Positions 7,971 through 15,473 of a stretch of DNA of 17,103 bases are shown here, piece by piece. The DNA lies in assembly GCA_964610205.1 (NCBI GenBank), contig CAZSVI010000083.1:1-17103 (forward strand), given 5' to 3'. The notes under the pieces were generated by a model. That model saw nothing but the letters and a program-made list of their open reading frames with translations. It made no database searches and was not told the DNA's origin. This DNA is from CAZSVI01 sp964610205. Its GTDB lineage: Bacteria; Bacillota; Clostridia; DSM-8532. Both the position numbers and the translations under genes were made by a program. Each line of letters begins with the position of its first letter. The stretch's first letter is position 1.

Positions 7971-8051
7971 AGGAAGCAGGGGACTGTTCTTTCGCTTCCT
8001 TTAAATAAAAGTAAAAGAACCGTCCCTTAGAGCATAAAAGAACCGTCCCTT
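7971..8051. repeat. Cluster of GGGACGGTTCTTTT-type repeats after helD
   Basis: The 16-mer AAAAGAACCGTCCCTT (plus strand) occurs perfectly twice, at 8013-8028 and 8036-8051 (23-nt period). A third, inverted and slightly changed copy is at 7978-7992. Copies one and three could form a hairpin of 12 out of 13 pairs. The arms 7971-7977 and 7994-8000 (AGGAAGC/GCTTCCT) bracket the inverted copy and offer a competing hairpin. The right-hand copy lies inside the last codons of helD and the middle one covers its stop codon. Similar GGGACGGTTCTTTT motifs are, from memory, scattered through clostridial genomes; their nature is uncertain. There is no U-run, so this is not an ordinary terminator. Confidence 0.65.
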
Positions 8052-10264
8052 GAAGCGTAAATACTCAAGCTATGCAACGCTCGGGTACATACCGTATAGA
8101 AGAGATTCCGCTCTTCCGCTCCCTGATATGGAACAGGCAGGTTCAGAACCAATACGGCGTCAAATTCAAGCCCTTTTGCCAGATAGGAGGATATAACCGT
8201 TACTCCGGTTGCATATGCCGTATCTTCCTTTAGTACCAGATGACACTTTACCCTGTTCTTCAATTGTTGATAAACATCCCTGGTGCTCCTTTCTGTTTTT
8301 CCAATAACCGCAATTGACCGATATCCGTCATCCTGAAGCTTTTTTATGTCCTCAGAAAGCTTAGTAACGCATTCTTCCATACTATTAACATCTATCACAC
8401 ACGGTGGTTTCCCTTCGCGGTTAATGTATTCAATATCCTGCTCCTTTGAAAGAATTCTGTTGCAAAACCGGGTTATTTCACTTGTTGAACGATAGCTTTT
8501 TACCATCTTGATATGGACCTTCTCATATACATTGAATATATCTGAAAGTGTATCCATGCTGTCGATATTGGCATAGGGATTTATACTCTGGTTTAAATCC
8601 CCCACCATGGTAAAGCTGCTGTTTGGAAACAATTCATTAATAATCTGCATTTGTATAGGAGTATAGTCCTGAGCTTCGTCAATAATCACATGCCGGATGG
8701 ACGCGGTATTGGGCATTCCCTTCAATTTCCCCTGCATATACAATAAAGGCGCCAAATCCTCCAGAAACAGCCTTTTACGGTTAATTCTTTTCAGTGTCAG
8801 TTTTGCCATATCCGCATAGTTTGCGCTGTATTCAATCTTCTCTTCAAACCTGTTCATCAAATCCACATTGAGGAACAATTCCTTATATAAATCTAAAATC
8901 TTTATTTTCCCAATCTGCCGTGCTCTTCCACGAAGAGGCGCAAATTCCTTCAATACAATCCGGGCAACTCTTTTTTTTCTTTCCGTCGGCTTTAAATCAG
9001 ACCATTCCAGCCTTTGTCCATATTTATGAAGCAGCTCTGCCATTCTCTCTCCTTCCCGTTTTTTTATTAAATATAGAATACGATTTTTAATTTTCAAAAG
9101 CCTCGGAATATATGGGAGGAACGCATATTCAGTCTTAAATAGTTCAGCCTGCTCACATGATGAGATAATCATTTCCTTCTGGAATAAAAAGTCTTCAAAT
9201 TCATTGTGACACTCATTCAGCCATTCAATATATTTTTTAAGGATATTTAAAAATGTCATGGAAGACTTATACTTTATGGCTGCAATATTATCACGATAGA
9301 ATGGGGAATTCTTATGTGACAAGATATACTCCATCTGTTGATTCAACCCGGATACCTTGAAATCTGTTTTTAAAACACTTTTTGCGTATTCCATAAAAGT
9401 GGTCTGTCTTACATTTTCCTCTCCTAATTCCGGCAATACTTCGGATATATAATCATTGAACAATTCGTTCGGAGAAAAAATCACGACATTGGAACTATTC
9501 ATAATATTCCTGTAACGATACAATAAAAAAGCAATCCTGTGCAGCGCAACTGAAGTTTTCCCGCTTCCGGCCGGTCCTTCCACAATCAAAAGCTTATGTC
9601 CCTCATCCCGTATTGCCCGGTTCTGTTCCCTTTGAATACTGGTGACGATGCTCTTCATTTTCTCATCCTTGCTTTGTCCCAAAATATCCTGCAATACATC
9701 GTCATCAATTTTTACAGTTGAATTAAACATATATTCCATGCAACCGTCTTTTATGCGGTACTGTCTTTTCAGATAGAGCTCGCCCTTAACAATCCCACCC
9801 GGAGAGGAATACATAGCCCTTCCGGGTTCAAAATCATAAAACATGCCGGATACCGGGGCTCTCCAGTCATACACAAATATTTCAAGGCTTTTTTCGTTCT
9901 GAACCGATGATATTCCGATGTATATTTCTTCCCTATCCTCTTCTCCGTCTTCCTTAAAATCAATTCTTCCGAAATATGGGTTGTGCAACATCTTTTTAAG
10001 ATAAACAATTTTTTGGGCGGAACTTTTAAATGCGCTTTCCATATTCCGCATATCGTCAAGATAAGCTTTTGCATGAACCAATTGATCCAACTCGCGCATA
10101 TTGTTTGGAGCGCCTTCTACTTCCTCCCACATGTTCTTATATGTTGCGCGCATATTCTTTTCAAAAGCAATTTTTTCCTTATTTTTTTCATGAAGCTGTC
10201 TCTCTATTTCAGCCAATGTTTTCTTTAAACGGTTCTCTTCATATTTTCGTTCCTCAGGTTGCAT
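8027..10264 (-). CDS. helD: HelD-like superfamily 1 helicase, RNA polymerase recycling factor
   Basis: This 745-residue protein has an N-terminal charged coiled coil (about 1-50) and then YDWRAPVSGMFYDFE, a mark of HelD proteins. The UvrD/Rep-type ATPase core follows: Walker A GPAGSGKT (near 230-237), Walker B/DEAQ box VIIDEAQDY, motif III MVGDLNQSINP, then SSYLAKGLEFD and YTVCTRA near the end. Family knowledge: HelD enters the channels of stalled RNA polymerase with its coiled-coil arm and uses ATP to free the enzyme from nucleic acid. B. subtilis HelD is about 774 aa, so this is full length. The longest frame starts at a GTG (10265-10267) directly before an ATG (10262-10264). AGGAGG is 4 nt from the GTG and 7 nt from the ATG, so the ATG is preferred. 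The last codons lie within a repeat cluster, so its C-terminal residues may not be ancestral. It appears monocistronic. Confidence 0.92.
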   Translation of the reverse strand: MQPEERKYEENRLKKTLAEIERQLHEKNKEKIAFEKNMRATYKNMWEEVEGAPNNMRELDQLVHAKAYLDDMRNMESAFKSSAQKIVYLKKMLHNPYFGRIDFKEDGEEDREEIYIGISSVQNEKSLEIFVYDWRAPVSGMFYDFEPGRAMYSSPGGIVKGELYLKRQYRIKDGCMEYMFNSTVKIDDDVLQDILGQSKDEKMKSIVTSIQREQNRAIRDEGHKLLIVEGPAGSGKTSVALHRIAFLLYRYRNIMNSSNVVIFSPNELFNDYISEVLPELGEENVRQTTFMEYAKSVLKTDFKVSGLNQQMEYILSHKNSPFYRDNIAAIKYKSSMTFLNILKKYIEWLNECHNEFEDFLFQKEMIISSCEQAELFKTEYAFLPYIPRLLKIKNRILYLIKKREGERMAELLHKYGQRLEWSDLKPTERKKRVARIVLKEFAPLRGRARQIGKIKILDLYKELFLNVDLMNRFEEKIEYSANYADMAKLTLKRINRKRLFLEDLAPLLYMQGKLKGMPNTASIRHVIIDEAQDYTPIQMQIINELFPNSSFTMVGDLNQSINPYANIDSMDTLSDIFNVYEKVHIKMVKSYRSTSEITRFCNRILSKEQDIEYINREGKPPCVIDVNSMEECVTKLSEDIKKLQDDGYRSIAVIGKTERSTRDVYQQLKNRVKCHLVLKEDTAYATGVTVISSYLAKGLEFDAVLVLNLPVPYQGAEERNLFYTVCTRALHSLSIYASRDGSFML

Positions 10265-10305
10265 CACTTTACCTCCTGTATTGTTTTATAGAAGAATATA
10301 ACATA

Positions 10306-10322
10306 TAACCGCATACCGGTTA
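10306..10322. promoter_or_regulatory. Palindrome upstream of helD
   Basis: TAACCG-CATAC-CGGTTA is a perfect 6-bp inverted repeat with a 5-nt centre, 42 nt before the helD start. It could be an operator or a small RNA hairpin. No convincing -35/-10 pair was found beside it; several TATA-like hexamers lie between it and the gene. Confidence 0.25.
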
Positions 10323-10551
10323 CAGAGGATTGGGTTTAAGGATTAGATATAAGTATTGTATATTAAGTGCTGTTATTATGCATTTTAGTATAAACGACAA
10401 ACCCTATCATCTCAAACACCAAAATATCTAAAAAATCCATAAAATAAAGTATACTCCAATAATACTTCATCGTATCCCCACAATACAGAAGGCTGCTTTA
10501 TTTTCCACACACATCTTTAACTTGAAATTTTTACTTGTTTATGATACGATC
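10323..10551. other. AT-rich intergenic region between the Nudix remnant and helD
   Basis: About 230 nt with stops in all frames examined. It holds no convincing gene, terminator or tRNA. It should contain the rest of the Nudix gene if that gene decayed in place, but I could not recover recognisable Nudix sequence in any of the three minus frames. An 8-bp inverted repeat, ATCGTATC at 10469-10476 and GATACGAT at 10543-10550, is far apart and may be chance. Confidence 0.5.
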
Positions 10552-10758
10552 TTAGTGTTCCATAAATAGATCCTCTACGGACAGAGTTACGCCAAGTTCC
10601 TCCCTGCATTCACGAACCAGGCATTCCTGAAGAGTTTCCCCCTCTTCCAGCTTTCCGCCCGGAAACTCCCATAAAAGCCCCCGGGCTTTATGGGAAGGAC
10701 GCTGGCATATCAAAAATCTGTTTTTATTCCATATAAGCGCCGCTGTAACTTCAATCAT
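10552..10758 (-). pseudogene. Truncated Nudix hydrolase (MutT-like), 3' part missing
   Basis: The 68-residue product starts like a MutT/8-oxo-dGTP-pyrophosphatase-type protein (MIEVTAALIWNKNRFLICQR). It carries a complete Nudix box, with consensus GX5EX7REUXEEXGU matched by GKLEEGE through RECREELGV, including all metal-binding glutamates. It then stops 14 residues later. MutT-like proteins are normally about 125-140 aa, so nearly half of the fold is absent, including strands that shape the substrate pocket. No continuing frame could be recognised downstream. The start is an ATG with AAGG 8 nt upstream, so it may still be translated as the tail of the surface-protein operon. It is most likely a decaying gene; a functional miniature Nudix protein is much less likely. 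A sequencing error is possible. Confidence 0.7.
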
Positions 10759-10762
10759 CTAT

Positions 10763-10840
10763 CTAACCTTCATTTATTATCTTAAGCAATTTCAGTGGCG
10801 CGTTCAGCTCAAACCACTCCGGCTGCACTTTGCTTGCCAT
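10763..10840 (-). CDS. Possible 25-aa small ORF between the SLH gene and the Nudix remnant
   Basis: An ATG 2 nt after the SLH-protein stop opens a 25-codon frame (MASKVQPEWFELN, then APLKLLKIINEG) ending in TAG 4 nt before the Nudix start. It fills the gap almost exactly, as a translationally coupled peptide would, but has no ribosome site of its own. The sequence is not recognised. It could be a fragment of a lost gene or chance. Confidence 0.2.
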   Translation of the reverse strand: MASKVQPEWFELNAPLKLLKIINEG

Positions 10841-10842
10841 AC

Positions 10843-11775
10843 TCAGCGGCTTTCAAGTTCTGAAATCGTATTCTGAACCCTATGCAGAATGGCCGCCATT
10901 TCATCTCTTTGTATATTGTTCCCGGGCCTTAAGGTTTTATCGGTATAGCCTGTTACAATTTCGTTCATATACAGATTAGCGGCTATCCTTTCATATCCCT
11001 GCCTCAGATCGGTGAAATACGATACTGTGCCTTCTTTCGTATATTCCGGAAACGCTGCAGACAGAACCTGATCAAATACAGCAAATACAAACTCACGCGC
11101 CGCGTAATGCTCAATGTGATCACTATGTTCAAAAAATTCGTAATTTGAAGCATCTGTGTGGAAATACATGTATTCAAACCATTTAATCAGATACGATCCG
11201 GCCCAGCTTGATCCCGGATTCGGAATTCCATGCGTTCTGTTCATATATTCAAACGCTTTACCGGTATCTTCCCCTGTAATCATATCATATACCGCTTTTA
11301 TTTGAAACTGGCTTAAAGTAAAGAGGTATAGTCCGGCCTCTTCCTCCTCTGGAATCATGGAGTATACTGCCTGCAAATCCTCAAAAACGGTGTCTCTATT
11401 ATATTCGCCTTCCTGTATGGCATGCAGCATAGCCATATTGTCTTTCCCGATAAGGGATTCCATGTTGAAATAGTCTGCGCTTCCATTGTGGGGCAGTATG
11501 CTTTCAAAAACAATACAAGGGCGTTGTAAAAGCTCATTCTCCTCAATAAGCCTTACAACAAGCGCAAACACCTGCCCGTACGAAAGATTTTCTCCTCCTC
11601 GGAAAGTTCCATCCGGATATCCCGTAAACAGATTTTCATCAATACAAAACTGGATATGCTTTTCCGCCCAGCTTCCGGCAATATCCGGAGGGCTGGGTTT
11701 ATACGCGGCTTGTGCGCTGTTTGACAATAAAATGACAGACAGTATTATTAATATTAAAGACCTCTTTTTCTTCAT
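10843..11775 (-). CDS. Secreted S-layer homology (SLH) domain protein
   Basis: The 310-residue product has a signal peptide (MKKKRSLILI hydrophobic core, cleavage near AQA-A at 23/24). A clear SLH module at 31-76 follows (DIAGSWAEKHIQFCIDENLF, TGYPDGTFR). Another SLH module lies at the very C-terminus, about 252-300 (FTDLRQGYERIAANLYMNEI, VTGYTDKTLRPGNNIQRDE). Between them, 191-238 (WAGSYLIKWFEY up to HIEHYAAREFV) looks like a strongly decayed third SLH copy, and 80-190 is not recognised. SLH modules usually come in threes and bind pyruvylated secondary cell-wall polymer, so the protein should sit on the cell wall. It is mostly SLH and linker, with no enzymatic domain seen. AAGGAGG overlaps the stop of the 1217-aa gene and lies 8 nt before the ATG, so the two genes are coupled. 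It may be an adaptor that fixes its operon partners to the wall, which is inference. Confidence 0.85.
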   Translation of the reverse strand: MKKKRSLILIILSVILLSNSAQAAYKPSPPDIAGSWAEKHIQFCIDENLFTGYPDGTFRGGENLSYGQVFALVVRLIEENELLQRPCIVFESILPHNGSADYFNMESLIGKDNMAMLHAIQEGEYNRDTVFEDLQAVYSMIPEEEEAGLYLFTLSQFQIKAVYDMITGEDTGKAFEYMNRTHGIPNPGSSWAGSYLIKWFEYMYFHTDASNYEFFEHSDHIEHYAAREFVFAVFDQVLSAAFPEYTKEGTVSYFTDLRQGYERIAANLYMNEIVTGYTDKTLRPGNNIQRDEMAAILHRVQNTISELESR

Positions 11776-11788
11776 GAATAATCCCTCC

Positions 11789-14700
11789 TTATTCCCACTC
11801 GATTACGGTTCTCATATCCGTGGGGTTTTCCATTTCAAGATCCTTCAAATATAGTTTTACCTTCGTACCATCCGCCAGAAGCAAGGCGTATACCTTACCG
11901 GTGATATCTCCTTCAATGGGCAGAGAACAATACCCTGTGCCGGGTAAAGTGCCATACTGAGACATGGGCGCATCACCCAGAAGTTTTATGCCTCCCAGGG
12001 CATTCGATGCCATATAAGCCCAGTCGTCAAGGCGGATGTTGATATCTCCTTCCGGATCCGCACTTTCTGCTGTGATGACCTTTCCTTCCGTCAATGAGAC
12101 GCACCACCATCCCTTGCCGGTTGTAACCGAAAAGGTGAGGCTGCCGGGTTTAATTTCCTTCTTTGCCTGATTTGTTAAAAGTCTCTCAAAGAAATAGTCC
12201 GCCTTTTGAATATCAAAGTATATCCTTTCCGGTGCTTGTATCTTCGTTTCCACTTTTGTTACAAAATCGAAGAAACCTTCTCTTTCATCAAGTAATAATG
12301 TGTTTAAGTTCAGCCTTGTAATCAGCGTGTTAATCTCCGCTGCGGTCGGAATTGTTCTGTATTCCAAAGCATAGGACTGTATCTTCCGAAAGCTCTGAAG
12401 GTTTTTATCGGCATCCGTGCGGTTTTTCGCAAGACCGGTTTGTATGGCTGCCACATCATCGTTATAGGCCTTTATATCTTGATTTACCTCTGAATTTCCG
12501 GGAACGGATTTTTTTATTTCCACATTTGAAAGCACATCAAAATGATCTTTAATTTCCATGGGATCAATGATGCCTTCCGAACCGGCCTGTTTCAATATCC
12601 GGTTGACGCTCTCCTTCAGTTTTACCTTGACGGCCTCCATATCCTTTTCCCGCCTGACAACATCGCCATATTCATTTTTGAGCCATTTCTCAAGCTCTTC
12701 CAAAAGAGGCGAATCTCCCACCGCGAAACGGGCTGCATGGGCCGCCTTAATAGCGGATACGGATATCTGCCTGTAAGCCTGCAAAAGCTTTTCCAGCCTG
12801 TCCTTTTTGAACTCGATGTCCTTTACCGTATCTTTTATCAATTCAAGCGTGATAAGGTGCTCCTGTTTCAGCGGTCCATAGCTTCTGCCCACACTCCTGT
12901 GATAGTTTTCGATGTCAACCGTAGATATTTCCCCGCCGTAATACACCTTATGCCCCAGAAAATAGTTTACCTCCTCCTTGAATGCATATAGATCAAAATA
13001 CCCGGGCAGGCTTTTGTACAGGCCCATGACCTGGTCATACAATCCTTCGGCTTTTTTCCCCAGGCTTTCCAGCCTGTCCGGGCCGTCCGCTTCGGAAACC
13101 GCCCATTGGTACAGCTGATCCTCCAGATCGATATGCTTTGTATACTTTTCCGCATACATGTGGGCATACAGGTAATCCTTCAGGAAATCGATCTTTGCAT
13201 CCACCAGGTAACTGTCCTTGATGATCGGCTGATGATCTGTAAGAAAATACGCATTTCCACCCGAAAGATCGGTCACCCGGCTGATGTCTCCCTTTCTTTT
13301 CAGGGTTTCAGCTTGCGTATTGTAGCGCTTCAGGTCACTGAACCAGTCCTCCATTTTTTTAATCATTTCAGAAGAATTGTATACCTTATCCGCATAATTG
13401 GATACAGGCTTTGTGATCAGGTTATGCAAAGCCTCCTGGGTATATTGGGTGATGACCGAATGGGCTTCTGTATAGGTCCTGTATCCCATCCTCGCTTCCT
13501 CCATGTAGGAATATTCGGGGATGTTCCTCATATATTTGGGATAATACTGCAGGATATACTGAGGCGTGCTTTCCGCCCTTTCCTTTGCAATGAACCACTT
13601 TTTCATTACATCTCTCCATTGGTCTGTGCTGTTTAGTATAGAAGAGGAATACCCGTAGGGAACGGGCATCCTTAATACATATCTTGCCCTGTTTTCCCCC
13701 TGATACTGGATTAATCCCGCCCTTTCAAGCCCGTCATCAAACTCCACGCCGGCCGAAGCCATTGTGAAACGATGCTTGTCTATTTCATTTCTTAATTTAT
13801 TCAGAAGCTCCTGTCTCTCTTTTTCGTTTTGATTCTTGACGACCACGACCCCGTAAACGCTGAAGCCCTTGTAGGTTGCCTTATATAAAGCATATCCCGG
13901 CGATACCGCCTTATTGTTTTGAATGGATGCCGTCCCTTCCACCAGCGTAATCTGGGTACTGACACTTTTCTGTTCCGATACCATCCGGGTAAAAAACTCT
14001 CCGGTGCTCTCATTAAATCCTTTTATCGCTTTCCATGTTTCCAGGTAAGGAGCTATACCAACCGTATCACCAACATATCCTGAGTAGCTTGCGACACTCA
14101 GAACACCCTCCCCTGGAACGCCTACTTGCTTGGTATAACTTAGCGCTCTGGCATATTCCTCCTGGGGGATGTTATTACCAATCGAAGGCAGGTCCACCCA
14201 GGGACCGGCGCTTGTATCCACCCAATTCAAGGCAGGTATGAAATACTTTTGCAATACGGTTTTTATGCCAATCTGCCCGTACAACATCGTCGCTTCTCCC
14301 GAAGCTGCATTGACAATAGCATTGATCTGCGCGCCGAGGCCAATGGTAAACCAATCCGGAATATTCCGCTCGCTGATCATTTTCTGATAGCTTGCATAGG
14401 CAACATCAATGGCCGCCTTATAGGTATTTACCTTCTGCGCGAAATTGAGATTCGGCAAAGGCGGCGAAACATCGATGGGTGCTTCTGTTCCGGGCGTGCT
14501 GCCTTCAATGGAAGGAAAGCTTTCGAAGCTCTCTGCCGAGTAACTGCCATGGGCGATGGAAGCCTGTACATATTTTTCTCTTGCTTCTTCCATTTCTCTA
14601 TCTGCCGCAGGCTTTTTTTTCGTAAATTGGTCCAGAAAACCGGCGCCTTGCCTGATTTTTGCCTCCCCCTCATTCACGATGGCATTCATGTGGCTCTCAA

Positions 14701-15442
14701 CCAGACTCTCCAGCCTGGTTTTCAAAACCTGGTATTCCTTCTCCAGTTCCTGCATGACCAGGTGTTCTATCCATTGCTGCAGCAGAAAAGCATCGGTATT
14801 CGGCTGCGGGATTGAAGGATATACCGCAGGTGTTTTTAACTTTGTGGAATGGATGTAATTTTCAACCTCACTTTTATGCTCCCTGACATAAGAGCTGCAG
14901 AGCTCACCCAAGCCCGAGAACGCGTATTTCAAATCATCAAAGGCCGTTTTCATGCTTTTCCCTTTAAAAAGCCTGTCCGATATATAGGCATTGTACGCCC
15001 GTTCCTCCAAATCTGAAACACCCATTTCAAACGTGTTAATAATGACCTTCTCGGCCAACCCGGAAACAAATCCCACCAGAGGGCCTTTGACCACAAGCCC
15101 CAATATCTCCTTTACCATGGCCTCGCCGATCTGATCCATTTGTCCGTCCTTATAGGCCGAATAAAGGGTATGCACCTTGGCGGCATAGGAACCAAATTTA
15201 GCTGCTTTTACAACGCGCTCCAACCCTGGGAAACACTCTGTGTCCAATGACACAACCATTTCCAGTAAAATAGCGCCGGCAATGTCCGCCGCCTGGTTGA
15301 CCATCAGTTTTTCAAGACCGGTCCTGTAGCGATGAAGCCTTTTCCAATCAGAACCGCTGCTGTTGGCGTTGGCAGCCTGCAACGGTAAAAGACACTGAAT
15401 GATCAGAATGAATACCAGTAATACTGCAATCTTTTTTTTCAT
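11789..15442 (-). CDS. Large secreted protein of unknown function (1217 aa)
   Basis: I do not recognise this family. The N-terminus is a standard signal peptide (basic MKKK, hydrophobic 5-20, likely cleavage after AANA at residue 26). There is no lipobox and no C-terminal anchor. Residues 40-200 are helical with a glycine-rich hydrophobic patch (about 112-130). Residues 220-300 are charged and coiled-coil-like, ending in a Pro/Ser-rich break (308-332). Residues 400-540 look beta-rich. Residues 540-1060 are long, charged helical segments, with likely coiled coils near 860-955. A compact beta-rich domain closes the protein (about 1098-1208; TGKGWWCVSLTEG, LPGTGYCSLP). Only four cysteines lie in the mature part, as is common for exported proteins. 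GGAGG lies 7 nt before the ATG. It sits between a membrane-anchored protein gene (31 nt upstream) and an SLH-protein gene (13 nt downstream), suggesting one surface assembly. Confidence 0.85.
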   Translation of the reverse strand: MKKKIAVLLVFILIIQCLLPLQAANANSSGSDWKRLHRYRTGLEKLMVNQAADIAGAILLEMVVSLDTECFPGLERVVKAAKFGSYAAKVHTLYSAYKDGQMDQIGEAMVKEILGLVVKGPLVGFVSGLAEKVIINTFEMGVSDLEERAYNAYISDRLFKGKSMKTAFDDLKYAFSGLGELCSSYVREHKSEVENYIHSTKLKTPAVYPSIPQPNTDAFLLQQWIEHLVMQELEKEYQVLKTRLESLVESHMNAIVNEGEAKIRQGAGFLDQFTKKKPAADREMEEAREKYVQASIAHGSYSAESFESFPSIEGSTPGTEAPIDVSPPLPNLNFAQKVNTYKAAIDVAYASYQKMISERNIPDWFTIGLGAQINAIVNAASGEATMLYGQIGIKTVLQKYFIPALNWVDTSAGPWVDLPSIGNNIPQEEYARALSYTKQVGVPGEGVLSVASYSGYVGDTVGIAPYLETWKAIKGFNESTGEFFTRMVSEQKSVSTQITLVEGTASIQNNKAVSPGYALYKATYKGFSVYGVVVVKNQNEKERQELLNKLRNEIDKHRFTMASAGVEFDDGLERAGLIQYQGENRARYVLRMPVPYGYSSSILNSTDQWRDVMKKWFIAKERAESTPQYILQYYPKYMRNIPEYSYMEEARMGYRTYTEAHSVITQYTQEALHNLITKPVSNYADKVYNSSEMIKKMEDWFSDLKRYNTQAETLKRKGDISRVTDLSGGNAYFLTDHQPIIKDSYLVDAKIDFLKDYLYAHMYAEKYTKHIDLEDQLYQWAVSEADGPDRLESLGKKAEGLYDQVMGLYKSLPGYFDLYAFKEEVNYFLGHKVYYGGEISTVDIENYHRSVGRSYGPLKQEHLITLELIKDTVKDIEFKKDRLEKLLQAYRQISVSAIKAAHAARFAVGDSPLLEELEKWLKNEYGDVVRREKDMEAVKVKLKESVNRILKQAGSEGIIDPMEIKDHFDVLSNVEIKKSVPGNSEVNQDIKAYNDDVAAIQTGLAKNRTDADKNLQSFRKIQSYALEYRTIPTAAEINTLITRLNLNTLLLDEREGFFDFVTKVETKIQAPERIYFDIQKADYFFERLLTNQAKKEIKPGSLTFSVTTGKGWWCVSLTEGKVITAESADPEGDINIRLDDWAYMASNALGGIKLLGDAPMSQYGTLPGTGYCSLPIEGDITGKVYALLLADGTKVKLYLKDLEMENPTDMRTVIEWE

Positions 15443-15473
15443 GGTTAAACCTCCGTTTATTAAAAAATCTCAG

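Noticed and set aside
10469..10550. 8-bp inverted repeat ATCGTATC/GATACGAT, as ends of a tiny mobile element
   Set aside because: The arms are only 8 bp and 66 nt apart in AT-rich DNA, there is no target-site duplication, and the inner sequence has no repeat character.
13106..13636. 176-codon open frame on the plus strand
   Set aside because: Opposite the 1217-aa gene, with a cysteine/histidine/isoleucine-rich composition typical of antisense translation.
14249..14815. 188-codon open frame on the plus strand
   Set aside because: It lies wholly inside the 1217-aa gene on the other strand and has no ribosome site or recognisable protein features; it is a shadow frame.
15408..15442. Lipoprotein signal in the 1217-aa protein (Cys17 in the hydrophobic core)
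   Set aside because: The residues before Cys17 (IIQ) do not fit a lipobox, and a normal signal-peptidase I site follows at residue 26.
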